This document shows, in pieces, positions 15,164 to 23,058 of a stretch of 47,384 nt of DNA. A program made the translations under genes and the position numbers. The notes beneath the pieces are model-generated. The model saw only the letters and a program-made list of their open reading frames with translations, was not told the origin of the DNA and did not search any database. The stretch lies in contig JAFQIG010000081.1 in the NCBI GenBank assembly GCA_017397655.1, forward strand, positions 1 to 47,384. Direction: 5' to 3'. This DNA comes from Clostridia bacterium (lineage in GTDB: Bacteria; Bacillota; Clostridia; Oscillospirales; Acutalibacteraceae). Position 1 is the first letter of the stretch. The number at the start of each line of letters is the position of its first letter.

Positions 15164-15351
15164 GTTTGTGTTATACAGGCAGTAAATTCAGAGCATCCGA
15201 CCGTGTAGGGGCGACAGTTTTCGCCCGTTACAGGGCAAACCGTCAGATGTCGGTTTATCCGGAACAATTTTTCGGGTGCGGGTGTCCCGCCCTAAATTAT
15301 TATTTATTAATTATTATTTATTCTTTATTATCGGGTTGCCGCCCCTACATT
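15164..15351. repeat. 189-bp tandem repeat, copy 2, containing a second MITE-like element
   Basis: Matches copy 1 with about three substitutions over ~187 bases. The internal element with TGTAGGGGCG / CGCCCCTACA ends is at 15204-15349. A short related fragment (GGTTGCCGCACCTACATTT) is at about 35287-35305, and a degenerate copy of the flank is at 9421-9460. Confidence 0.8.
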
Positions 15352-15373
15352 CGGGTGGGTGCATTCTGCAAGA

Positions 15374-15409
15374 CAAAGCCCGATGGGAACCTTCGGGTTC
15401 ACATCGGGC
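15374..15409 (-). terminator. terminator of the alpha-mannosidase gene
   Basis: GCCCGATGGGAACC and GGTTCACATCGGGC pair at 13 of 14 positions around a TTCG loop; on the minus strand TTTGTCT follows. Confidence 0.7.
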
Positions 15410-15422
15410 AAAAGTTATTTAA

Positions 15423-18400
15423 TTATTTAACACGAAGCTTGAAGCACTTGATCTCGAACGGGCGGATAGTAAAGTTGACTGTCTTTCCGTCGAAGTCGAT
15501 TGCTGAATCGTTTCTTTCAAGAAGGTCACTTTCAAATGCTTCTGCGATTTCCTTAAAGAATGTCAGAGTAACATTTGCCGAAGCGCCTGTCTTTTCGACC
15601 ATACGTACAATGTAAGCATCCTCATCCTCGCACTTCTTGACAGCTTCAAGAGTTACGTTGGGAGCAGATACGGAAATGAACGAATCGGAAATGTTTGCAT
15701 CTGCCGAAGCATCGACATCAACAATGCACATCGGGTTGTTGAGCTCAAGACCTCTGATGAGAGTCTTTGCCTTTTTCCAGTTATCTGCGTGAGGATAGAG
15801 TGAGTATGTGAAGTAATGATCACCGTAGTCGGACATCGGATCGGGGTTAAGCGGACCCTTAAGAAGTGTAACGATCATTCTCTGTTCGTCAACCTCAAAG
15901 CCGTACTTACAGTCATTAAGGATACTCAGACCGTAGTTATCCTCGGACATATCAATAAAGTTATGAGCAGAAACTTCAAACTTTGCCTTGTCATACGGAT
16001 TGTGACGGTAGTTGCTGTTTTCGATAGTAGCATATGCGATATCTCTTGTGTACTTCTTTGCACGGATATCAACGTCAAATCCGACCTTAAGAAGCTTCTG
16101 ACGCTCCTGCCAGTTGATGAAGGTATCAAAGTCGATTCTGTCAAGATCGTTGTAGATGATGATGTTCTGACGAACGAAGGACTTGAGAATTTTCTTTGAA
16201 ATTGTGATGCAGGTAAATACATCGCCCTGAACGATCTTTTCTACCTTACCGGGATCTGTATCGAACTGAATATCAACATAAGTTGCAACGATATCCCATG
16301 CATCGTACTTACCGGGCATATCCTCAAAGATGCGGAATACGTTACCCTTACCCTCAAGAACCTCACGGTCATTTGCCTTATCGTAAAGTGAAACGATCTC
16401 GGCACTGTCGTCAAGAACAAGACGGAAGCGATCGTTTTCGACAGTATTGCCTGAAAGAACCGTATCCTCTCTGACAGCCTTGGGTCTTGAATAGTAAACC
16501 TTGAAGCCGACTGCGGGAACATCCTTTGCAACAAATACAAGAACCTTGTCGCCGTTAAGCTTTTCATAGCTCTGTACGGGAACAGCATTGCCGTTTTCGT
16601 CAAAGATTTCGACATCCTCAAACGGAAGCTCGATCTTGGATGTTGCCGCAGAACCGAGTGAGTTGAAGATTGCGAAAGGCTTACCGCCGTTTTCTACGCC
16701 CTTGATGTTCTTTGAAATAACCGAGAGAGCTTCGTCTCTGACAGCTTCACCGATAGCGATGATGTCTGTATAAATATCACAAAGCTGAGAGAAAACTTCT
16801 GTAATATGAGATCCCGGAAGAGAGTCATGGAACTGGTTGGTAAGGATCTTTATCCAGCCTTCATTGAGCTTCTCAAGCGGATATTCATAGCCGTAAAGCG
16901 ATGCGATTGATGCATAAATTTCGGCTTCTCTGTAAAGATTTTCGCTGCGACGGTTGAGCTTTTTAAGCATTGCCTTTGTTGTATGAACACCTCTGTGCTC
17001 TTCAAGGTAAAGCTCGTCCTTCCATACGGGGATATTGTCGTCTGTAGCGTTTGCCTTCATTCTGCCGAGAGAATCCTCGATAGTGCTGACTTGAGTTTCG
17101 GGAAGTCCGGGGAACTTCTTATAACGCTTGACGTATTCGAGCATTTCTGCATCGACACCGCCGCCACCGTCGCCCCAGCCGTAGCAGTACATGGACTCGC
17201 CGATAGTTGTCTTATCCGTGTAACGCTGCCAGTTCATCTTAAGAGAGTCTGCTTCAACAGTACCGATAAAGTGTGTGGGCGGTACAATAGAGAATACTCT
17301 TGAGCCGTCGGGACCTTCCCACCAGAAGGAGCTGTACTGCCAGGGATTTGTATCGTTCCAGATACCCATCTTATGTGTAACGAAATATTCGATACCTGAT
17401 TTTTTCATGATCTGAGGCATTGCCCAGCTGTTACCGAAAACGTCGGGAAGCCAGCATGTTTTGGGAGTGATGCCGAAGTTCTTTTCTGCATAGCGTACAC
17501 CGTGAAGAATCTGACGTGTAAAGGATTCGCCCGAAATAAGGTTACAGTCAGGCTCTACCCACATTGCACCGATGTATTCCCATCTGCCTTCCTTGATACG
17601 CTCTTTGACCTGCTCGTAAAGCTCGGGATAATTCTTTCTCATTTCCTCGTATGTAACTGCCGTGCTCTGAGAGAAAATGAAATCGGGATACTGTTCCATA
17701 AGACGGAGCATTGTTGCGTGCGTACGGCCTACCTTACGGACGTATTCACGGTATGCCCACATGAAAACGATATCAAGGTGTGAGTTACCGATAAGTGAAA
17801 GCTTACCGATTGATGCAAAATCCTTGCAATCGTAAATCTTTTCTTTAAGAATCTGCTTTGCTATGCGGAGCTCTTTCTTGAACTCTTCGCCCTCAAGGTC
17901 AAAGTTTACGTGATGGAATGCTTCCTTGAGTGTTGAACGGATAAGCTCACAAAGGGATACGTCAAGTACAGGCATAAACAATGCGTTGTAAACTGCCTTG
18001 AAGTCCCAGAAGATCTCTTCAATTTCGGGATCTATGCAAGCGATGAATGAACAGGCAAGAGTCTTTGTTTCGGGTTCATCGGAATGCCATACAAAGTAGG
18101 ATTCGATATCAACGTCAAAATGCTCGCCGCCCTTTGCACAGCCACTCAGAAGGATGCTGTTGCGGAAGGGGTCAAGTCCCTGATACGGAACACCGTTAAG
18201 AGATACAAGCGAGTCACCGCCGAAGTAGACGTTGAGCGAAACCTTATGTCCCTTGAAACGCTCGGGGATGTCGAAAGAGTTCTTGAAGAATGCGCTGACA
18301 CCGTTTCTGCCCCAGCGATCACCGACGTGAAGATCCTTCCAACCCTCATAGAGGTATTCGTAAACACCTACATCCTTGTAAATACATTCACGCATTTTCC

Positions 18401-18581
18401 AGGGATTCATAAACTCTACATCCGTGTAGATGCGCTTTTTAAGCTCTTTGATCTTGATAGCGGCAAGATCGTCAAAAGAGAAAATACCTCTCTGCTTACC
18501 CTTGGTAGCATCACGCCAGTCGTTAACGTGAAATTCCATGGCATCAATTGACGAAATAGCCTGAAGTTCTTTTTCGGTCAT
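15423..18581 (-). CDS. GH38 alpha-mannosidase
   Basis: 1052 residues, no signal peptide, typical of bacterial cytosolic GH38 enzymes. Zinc and catalytic motifs: GNSHLDIVFMWAYRE (His268, Asp270), WLPDVFGNSWAMPQI with nucleophile Asp380, then ELYLEEHRGVHTTKA and NQFHDSLPGSHI, which supplies further zinc/substrate contacts. The N-terminal ~250 residues form the helper domain with a galactose-binding-like sandwich; C-terminal beta domains complete the protein. It should trim alpha-mannose from imported N-glycan or mannan fragments, or related oligosaccharides. AAAGGAAAT lies before the start. It follows metA by 42 bases, with a weak hairpin (CACTC/GAGTG) at the metA stop, so partial cotranscription is possible. 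Confidence 0.93.
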   Translation of the reverse strand: MTEKELQAISSIDAMEFHVNDWRDATKGKQRGIFSFDDLAAIKIKELKKRIYTDVEFMNPWKMRECIYKDVGVYEYLYEGWKDLHVGDRWGRNGVSAFFKNSFDIPERFKGHKVSLNVYFGGDSLVSLNGVPYQGLDPFRNSILLSGCAKGGEHFDVDIESYFVWHSDEPETKTLACSFIACIDPEIEEIFWDFKAVYNALFMPVLDVSLCELIRSTLKEAFHHVNFDLEGEEFKKELRIAKQILKEKIYDCKDFASIGKLSLIGNSHLDIVFMWAYREYVRKVGRTHATMLRLMEQYPDFIFSQSTAVTYEEMRKNYPELYEQVKERIKEGRWEYIGAMWVEPDCNLISGESFTRQILHGVRYAEKNFGITPKTCWLPDVFGNSWAMPQIMKKSGIEYFVTHKMGIWNDTNPWQYSSFWWEGPDGSRVFSIVPPTHFIGTVEADSLKMNWQRYTDKTTIGESMYCYGWGDGGGGVDAEMLEYVKRYKKFPGLPETQVSTIEDSLGRMKANATDDNIPVWKDELYLEEHRGVHTTKAMLKKLNRRSENLYREAEIYASIASLYGYEYPLEKLNEGWIKILTNQFHDSLPGSHITEVFSQLCDIYTDIIAIGEAVRDEALSVISKNIKGVENGGKPFAIFNSLGSAATSKIELPFEDVEIFDENGNAVPVQSYEKLNGDKVLVFVAKDVPAVGFKVYYSRPKAVREDTVLSGNTVENDRFRLVLDDSAEIVSLYDKANDREVLEGKGNVFRIFEDMPGKYDAWDIVATYVDIQFDTDPGKVEKIVQGDVFTCITISKKILKSFVRQNIIIYNDLDRIDFDTFINWQERQKLLKVGFDVDIRAKKYTRDIAYATIENSNYRHNPYDKAKFEVSAHNFIDMSEDNYGLSILNDCKYGFEVDEQRMIVTLLKGPLNPDPMSDYGDHYFTYSLYPHADNWKKAKTLIRGLELNNPMCIVDVDASADANISDSFISVSAPNVTLEAVKKCEDEDAYIVRMVEKTGASANVTLTFFKEIAEAFESDLLERNDSAIDFDGKTVNFTIRPFEIKCFKLRVK

Positions 18582-18623
18582 AAATTTTATTTCCTTTCAT
18601 GAATTTTTACAATCAAACACTCA

Positions 18624-19538
18624 TTAAAGAGTGGATAAATCATAAGGTGTACGCTGATAAACAAAGTAGTTAAGCCAGTTTGAAAACAAAAGAGAGCCTG
18701 CGGCACGCCACGTGATGACAGGCGGTTTTGTCGGGTCATCATCGGGAAAATAGTTGTACGGAATCTTCGGTGACAGTCCGAGCTTTTCGTCTCTCAGATA
18801 TTCCTTGGCGATCGTGTCCCTGTCGTATTCGGAATGACCCGTAGCGTAGAAGTTGCGACAAGCCATATCGGAAATCAGGTGAACACCCGCTATGTCGGAA
18901 TATGACAGTATCTGCAAATCCTTGACAAGTGCTATATCCTCACGCCGTGTCTCGGTATGACGTGAATGAGGTACCATATACGATTCGTCAAAGCCACGCA
19001 TAAGCGGATGATAAAGATCAAGCGGTCTGTGCGGATAAATGCCCGACAGCTTGCTTTCAAGCTTGTGCTTGGGTACCCCGTAGTGATAATAAAGACCCGC
19101 CTGTGCTCCCCAGCAAATGTGGAAGGTCGAGTAAACGTGAGTTTTGCTCCATTCCATAATCGTGCAAAGCTCCTGCCAGTAGTCAACCTCTTCAAATTCC
19201 ATCAGCTCTACCGGTGCACCTGTTATGATCATTCCGTCAAAACGGTCCTCCCTGATATCGTCAAACGTTTTGTAAAACGTCAGCATATGCTCCTGCGAGA
19301 CATTTTTTGATTTGTGCGTTGCTGTCTGTAACAGCTCGATTTCAACCTGCAACGGTGAATTTCCGAGAAGACGCAAAAGCTGGGTTTCGGTTTCGATCTT
19401 TGTCGGCATCAGATTAAGTATGATAATACGCAAGGGTCGGATATCCTGACTTTGCGCTCTTTGCTCCGCCATGACAAAAATATTCTCATTTTCCAGCGTC
19501 TTATGTGCAGGTAATGAATTCGGAATTTTGATCGGCAT
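18624..19538 (-). CDS. metA: homoserine O-acyltransferase (probably acetyl-CoA type)
   Basis: 304 residues, full length. The catalytic Cys142 is in [13 protein letters not shown]; His235 and Glu237 are in ATGHSEYD, completing the triad of the MetA family. Residue 111 is glutamate ([15 protein letters not shown]). In characterised MetA proteins Glu111 goes with acetyl-CoA and Gly111 with succinyl-CoA, so this should be an O-acetyltransferase despite the common succinyltransferase label. It activates homoserine for methionine synthesis. TTGGAGAA precedes the start; a good promoter lies at 19575-19603 with a leader of about 30 bases, too short for a SAM riboswitch or T-box. Confidence 0.95.
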   Translation of the reverse strand: MPIKIPNSLPAHKTLENENIFVMAEQRAQSQDIRPLRIIILNLMPTKIETETQLLRLLGNSPLQVEIELLQTATHKSKNVSQEHMLTFYKTFDDIREDRFDGMIITGAPVELMEFEEVDYWQELCTIMEWSKTHVYSTFHICWGAQAGLYYHYGVPKHKLESKLSGIYPHRPLDLYHPLMRGFDESYMVPHSRHTETRREDIALVKDLQILSYSDIAGVHLISDMACRNFYATGHSEYDRDTIAKEYLRDEKLGLSPKIPYNYFPDDDPTKPPVITWRAAGSLLFSNWLNYFVYQRTPYDLSTL

Positions 19539-19574
19539 TTAAAAAATTCTCCAATCTGAAGATCATTTCATAAT

Positions 19575-19603
19575 ATTATACCGCTAACACAAACGAAAAT
19601 CAA
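19575..19603 (-). promoter_or_regulatory. sigma-A promoter of metA
   Basis: On the minus strand: TTGATT (complement of 19598-19603), 17-bp spacer, TATAAT (complement of 19575-19580). Confidence 0.75.
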
Positions 19604-19655
19604 GAGTTCATTGTCGTTGATTACATCATAAAACGTGCGATCTCAAAGTACGGGC

Positions 19656-21116
19656 TTATGACTTCAATTTGTAAACTCTGTTTTTGTTATTACCATCTGC
19701 AACAAGAATCTCTTCCTTTACCATTTCAACAAGAATTTCCCTTGCTCTTGTCTGTGTAAGTCCGATTAATTCTGCAATGTCTATACTTTTTGCATAAGTG
19801 TTCTCGGTAATATAAAGAATAATTTCTTGCTTATATGTGTAGGTTTTTATCGATGATTTTTTATCGATGCTTTTTATCGCTGCTTTTTTATCGCTGCTTT
19901 TTCCGATTATCAGCGATAATGTGATTCTGTCAGGTTCAAAGCTTTCTGTAATAACAGGTGCAGACCAGCCTTGTTTTTTCCATACATTAAAAATATTAGG
20001 AATACCGCTGCCTGCACGCTCACCTACATCTATGAGATTAAACATTTTGATAAGCGTGCTGTTTCTCGGATCAGAAACACCTCCGCTTTTTGCTGCATCT
20101 ATATCAATACGCAAACCGCCGGGGTTTGAAAGTGTAATGGAATCTTTCTTTTTGATGATTACGATACCTTGTCTTCCGTAATAATCAGCATTGATCAGGC
20201 AGTTGGCAAGCGCTTCACGAAGAGCTTTATGAACGGGAGTATCGTCAATACGATCACCGCCTTCAAGCTTGAACGGTATCTTTATATCTTGCGTAATCTT
20301 GTTATAGACTCGAAAATAAAAGTCGTAAATATTGCCACTCCAATCACCCGATGAAGATACAACACGATCTGTCCAACGGGTGTTTAAGTCCATTTGTTCT
20401 TGATAGTCAAGGAAATATGCAGGATACTCTTTTACAATTTCATATTCATACCCAAACATCAGAAGTCCTGCTGCAGTAGGATGCAGTTTACCGTCCCTGC
20501 CTCTTCCTGTTGCGCCGAGTTTGTAAAGGAATTCTGTATCATCAAGCTCTTCCCATACATGACCCGGACGGTAATTTCTCATTCTGATGCGATAACGCTT
20601 TACGCACTCATAATCAAAAACATCAAGTCCCATTTCTTCCAATACGACCATATCCTGTGTTTTGATTGCCGCATCACGTGTCATCGCCCAAACTTCTTCT
20701 TTAGTGCACTTGTAGTCGCCCTCTCCGTTGCGTCTATAGCTGCCCGAAAGAGGATTTCCGTCAATAAATACAGGTTTATCGCTACGTTGTGCACGTGGAA
20801 CACGAATGGCGATAATGCTCTTTCCGTTAACATCTTCAATCGTTACATCTTTGTTTGAAAGAATATTTGTACTGACTTTATTTGTATTGTTAACAGCATC
20901 CCAAAAATCTCTTATCAGCCTTTCGGGATCCGGAAGCTGTACAGGATGAAGAGATTTGTCAGCATATTCTTCAACACCCAACAAAATAATACCTCCGAGC
21001 GTGTTGGCAAAAGCCGAATATGTCTCCCAAATACTGTGAGGTAAACCACCAATCGCCTTTTTTGCTTCAATTCTGTTGTTCTCTTTGTATTTTTCCAAAT
21101 TATTAAAATCTATCAT
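19656..21116 (-). CDS. AlbA_2/Schlafen-type ATP-binding putative regulator
   Basis: 486 residues. N-terminus: EAKKAIGGLPHSIWETYSAF and ANTLGGIILLGVEE, the AlbA_2 (Schlafen-like) domain. Residues ~270-400: HKALREALANCLINADY, then LSNPGGLRID and GERAGSGIPNI, a degenerate GHKL-type ATPase module as in the family's HATPase_c_4 domain. C-terminus: winged-helix segment (DIAELIGLTQTRAREILVEM). These proteins are usually described as transcriptional regulators or divergent-AAA proteins, and some relatives belong to defence loci. AAGGTG precedes the start. It follows the zinc dehydrogenase by 36 bases and could be its last operon member, but no functional tie is visible. Confidence 0.8.
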   Translation of the reverse strand: MIDFNNLEKYKENNRIEAKKAIGGLPHSIWETYSAFANTLGGIILLGVEEYADKSLHPVQLPDPERLIRDFWDAVNNTNKVSTNILSNKDVTIEDVNGKSIIAIRVPRAQRSDKPVFIDGNPLSGSYRRNGEGDYKCTKEEVWAMTRDAAIKTQDMVVLEEMGLDVFDYECVKRYRIRMRNYRPGHVWEELDDTEFLYKLGATGRGRDGKLHPTAAGLLMFGYEYEIVKEYPAYFLDYQEQMDLNTRWTDRVVSSSGDWSGNIYDFYFRVYNKITQDIKIPFKLEGGDRIDDTPVHKALREALANCLINADYYGRQGIVIIKKKDSITLSNPGGLRIDIDAAKSGGVSDPRNSTLIKMFNLIDVGERAGSGIPNIFNVWKKQGWSAPVITESFEPDRITLSLIIGKSSDKKAAIKSIDKKSSIKTYTYKQEIILYITENTYAKSIDIAELIGLTQTRAREILVEMVKEEILVADGNNKNRVYKLKS

Positions 21117-21152
21117 TGCCGCACCTTCATTTAATGCTGATTTCAGATTTTG

Positions 21153-22247
21153 TTATTTTACCAGCAGCGTTTTGATGTTTTCGGCATTCTTTGCATCGGC
21201 AAAGGCTTCGTTTATACGGTCAACGCTGTATTTGCTGCAAAGAGTCAATGCAGTTTTCTGAACATCCGTATGCTCTGCCATAAATGACAGATAATTCTTT
21301 ACATCGACAACCGAATACTGTGATGAGCCGATAATATGAAGCGCCTTGAAGGTTATCATCTGCGGTTGGATCTCGATACCGCCCGAATTGCTGTACTGTC
21401 CCGGAATAAGATATACTCCTCTGTTGCGTAAAACAGTCATTCCCTGTGCCACTGCCGACGGAATTCCCGAAGCTTCAAAGCAAAGATCAACTCCGAGACC
21501 GTCATTCTCACGTGAGAGCTCGTTTATGATATTTTCCGCACCGTCTCTTGCAATGCTCAAAACCTTTTCGGCTCCGAGCGAAACGGCTGTTTCGGCACGT
21601 TTTTTATTTTTGCCTCCCGTAACGGCATAGACCTTCGGCACTCCCATCTTTTTAAGATATATAAGTGCAAAAATTCCTACGGGACCGAGTCCCTGAACTA
21701 CGGCACACTTTACATCCGACAGCGAAACTCCTGCTTTTTCCGCAAGCGAAAACGAATGAAAAACCGTAGGTCCCGGACACGCAAAAACTGCTGCCGCCAC
21801 AGGATCAACACTGTCGGGTATCTTTATAAGATTTGAAAGCGGAGTAAAGTTTACTTCGGAATATCCTCCGTAAAGATAAGGTGATTCGTAAATACTGCCA
21901 CCGTTGGTAACCTGCATATTGACACAGTTGGCGTCGTCCCCGCTTTTGCAAAGAACACACTCTCCGCACGGAACGGCAATATCCGCTATAACATTATCGC
22001 CCTTTTCAAGCGAATACTTTTTTGCATCCTCATCATTTATATCCGTAATTCTTCCGACAAACTCATGACCTATCACCGTTTCGGGCATTGTCACAAGTTT
22101 GCCGTTATGAAAGTGAATATCCGTACCGCAGATTCCGCTTGCAATAAGCTCTGTTCTGCCGTAGCCCTTCGGTGCATCGACTACAGGAAACTCACGCACT
22201 TCAAAATTCTTTTCCGCACCCATAAAAACTGCAGCTTTTGCTTTCAT
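21153..22247 (-). CDS. zinc-dependent MDR-family dehydrogenase (polyol/sugar-acid type)
   Basis: 364 residues. Catalytic zinc ligands Cys40 (SGICGTDIH) and His61-Glu62 (GHEFVG); structural zinc Cys94, 97, 100 and 108 (CGECVLCKSGDDANC); Rossmann turn GLGPVGIFAL. The form resembles sorbitol, threonine and sugar-acid (gulonate/galactonate-type) dehydrogenases; the exact alcohol is not predictable. Ribosome site AAAGGAGAG. It is the fourth gene of the esterase - glycyl radical enzyme - activase - dehydrogenase operon, 34 bases after the activase. It probably oxidises a substrate or reduces an aldehyde product of the radical enzyme with NAD(P)(H) (inference). Confidence 0.88.
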   Translation of the reverse strand: MKAKAAVFMGAEKNFEVREFPVVDAPKGYGRTELIASGICGTDIHFHNGKLVTMPETVIGHEFVGRITDINDEDAKKYSLEKGDNVIADIAVPCGECVLCKSGDDANCVNMQVTNGGSIYESPYLYGGYSEVNFTPLSNLIKIPDSVDPVAAAVFACPGPTVFHSFSLAEKAGVSLSDVKCAVVQGLGPVGIFALIYLKKMGVPKVYAVTGGKNKKRAETAVSLGAEKVLSIARDGAENIINELSRENDGLGVDLCFEASGIPSAVAQGMTVLRNRGVYLIPGQYSNSGGIEIQPQMITFKALHIIGSSQYSVVDVKNYLSFMAEHTDVQKTALTLCSKYSVDRINEAFADAKNAENIKTLLVK

Positions 22248-22281
22248 AAATTACTCTCCTTTATCAAAAAGTTCCACTTTT

Positions 22282-23049
22282 TTATGCTTCGACTTTTACA
22301 TTGAAATATTTTGAAAACTCCGCTTTTATTTCTTCGGTGATTTTGCTGTCAAGCGGTTTTGTATCCTTGTATGAGTAGCTCTTTCCCATCGCCTGATACT
22401 TACCGCTTCCCGTACGGTGAAACGGCAAAAGACTGACTTCGTCGGCACCGAGCTCTGACAGTATCTTACAGCTCATATTTACGGATTCCGCATCCGTATT
22501 GAAGCCCGGTATAAGCGGTATGCGGATGATTATTTTTTTGTTGTCCTTTATAAGACTTTTTATGTTACTGCAAACCGTCTCAAGATCTCCGCCTATTGAT
22601 GTGTATTTGTCGGCAAAGGGCGTTTTGAAGTCGAACAGATAGCCGTCACTAAAGTCGTTAAGCTTCAAAAACCTCGAATACGGAACACATCCTGCCGTAT
22701 CAATGTAAACGGAAACGCCCTCTTCACAAAGTCTCTTTGCAAGAACCGATGCACCGTCTGCCGACAGCATAACCTCGCCTCCGCTGAGAGTTACTCCGCC
22801 GCCGCTTTCGTCATAAAAATCCTTATCCTCCAGCACCTGCGACAGAACATCTTCAACCGTTTTCATTTCACCGCACCATTCCGTTTTGTCAAGATGCGGA
22901 TAGGAAAGCCGTGTTTTTTCAAAGGACAGCGTTTCGGGATTGTGACACCACGGACAACGCAGATTGCATCCTTTAAAAAATACGGTTGTTCTGATTCCCG
23001 GTCCGTCTCCGACCGAAAAATGCTGTATGTTGGCAATGTTAAGAAGCAT
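22282..23049 (-). CDS. glycyl radical enzyme activating protein (radical SAM)
   Basis: 255 residues from ATG 23049 (AGGTGA 5 bases upstream); a GTG at 23058 lies inside that site. NIQHFSVGDGPGIRTTVFFK is the activase N-terminal hallmark; the CNLRCPWC cluster (Cys28, 32, 35) binds the radical-SAM [4Fe-4S]. TLSGGE is the SAM-contact motif. The ferredoxin-like insert with extra iron-sulfur clusters found in glycerol-dehydratase and choline-lyase activases is absent: only one cysteine (in TEWCGE) occurs where the insert would be. It therefore resembles the simple pyruvate formate-lyase activase type. It starts 9 bases after the stop of the radical enzyme it should activate by hydrogen abstraction at Gly678. 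Confidence 0.92.
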   Translation of the reverse strand: MLLNIANIQHFSVGDGPGIRTTVFFKGCNLRCPWCHNPETLSFEKTRLSYPHLDKTEWCGEMKTVEDVLSQVLEDKDFYDESGGGVTLSGGEVMLSADGASVLAKRLCEEGVSVYIDTAGCVPYSRFLKLNDFSDGYLFDFKTPFADKYTSIGGDLETVCSNIKSLIKDNKKIIIRIPLIPGFNTDAESVNMSCKILSELGADEVSLLPFHRTGSGKYQAMGKSYSYKDTKPLDSKITEEIKAEFSKYFNVKVEA

Positions 23050-23058
23050 ATTTTTCAC

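Noticed and set aside
14839..15615. 258-residue plus-strand frame
   Set aside because: It runs through two copies of the MITE-like repeat, giving duplicated peptide blocks, and into the antisense of the mannosidase gene.
19539..19655. SAM riboswitch or T-box upstream of metA
   Set aside because: The promoter sits so close to the gene that the leader is only about 30 bases; no such fold fits.
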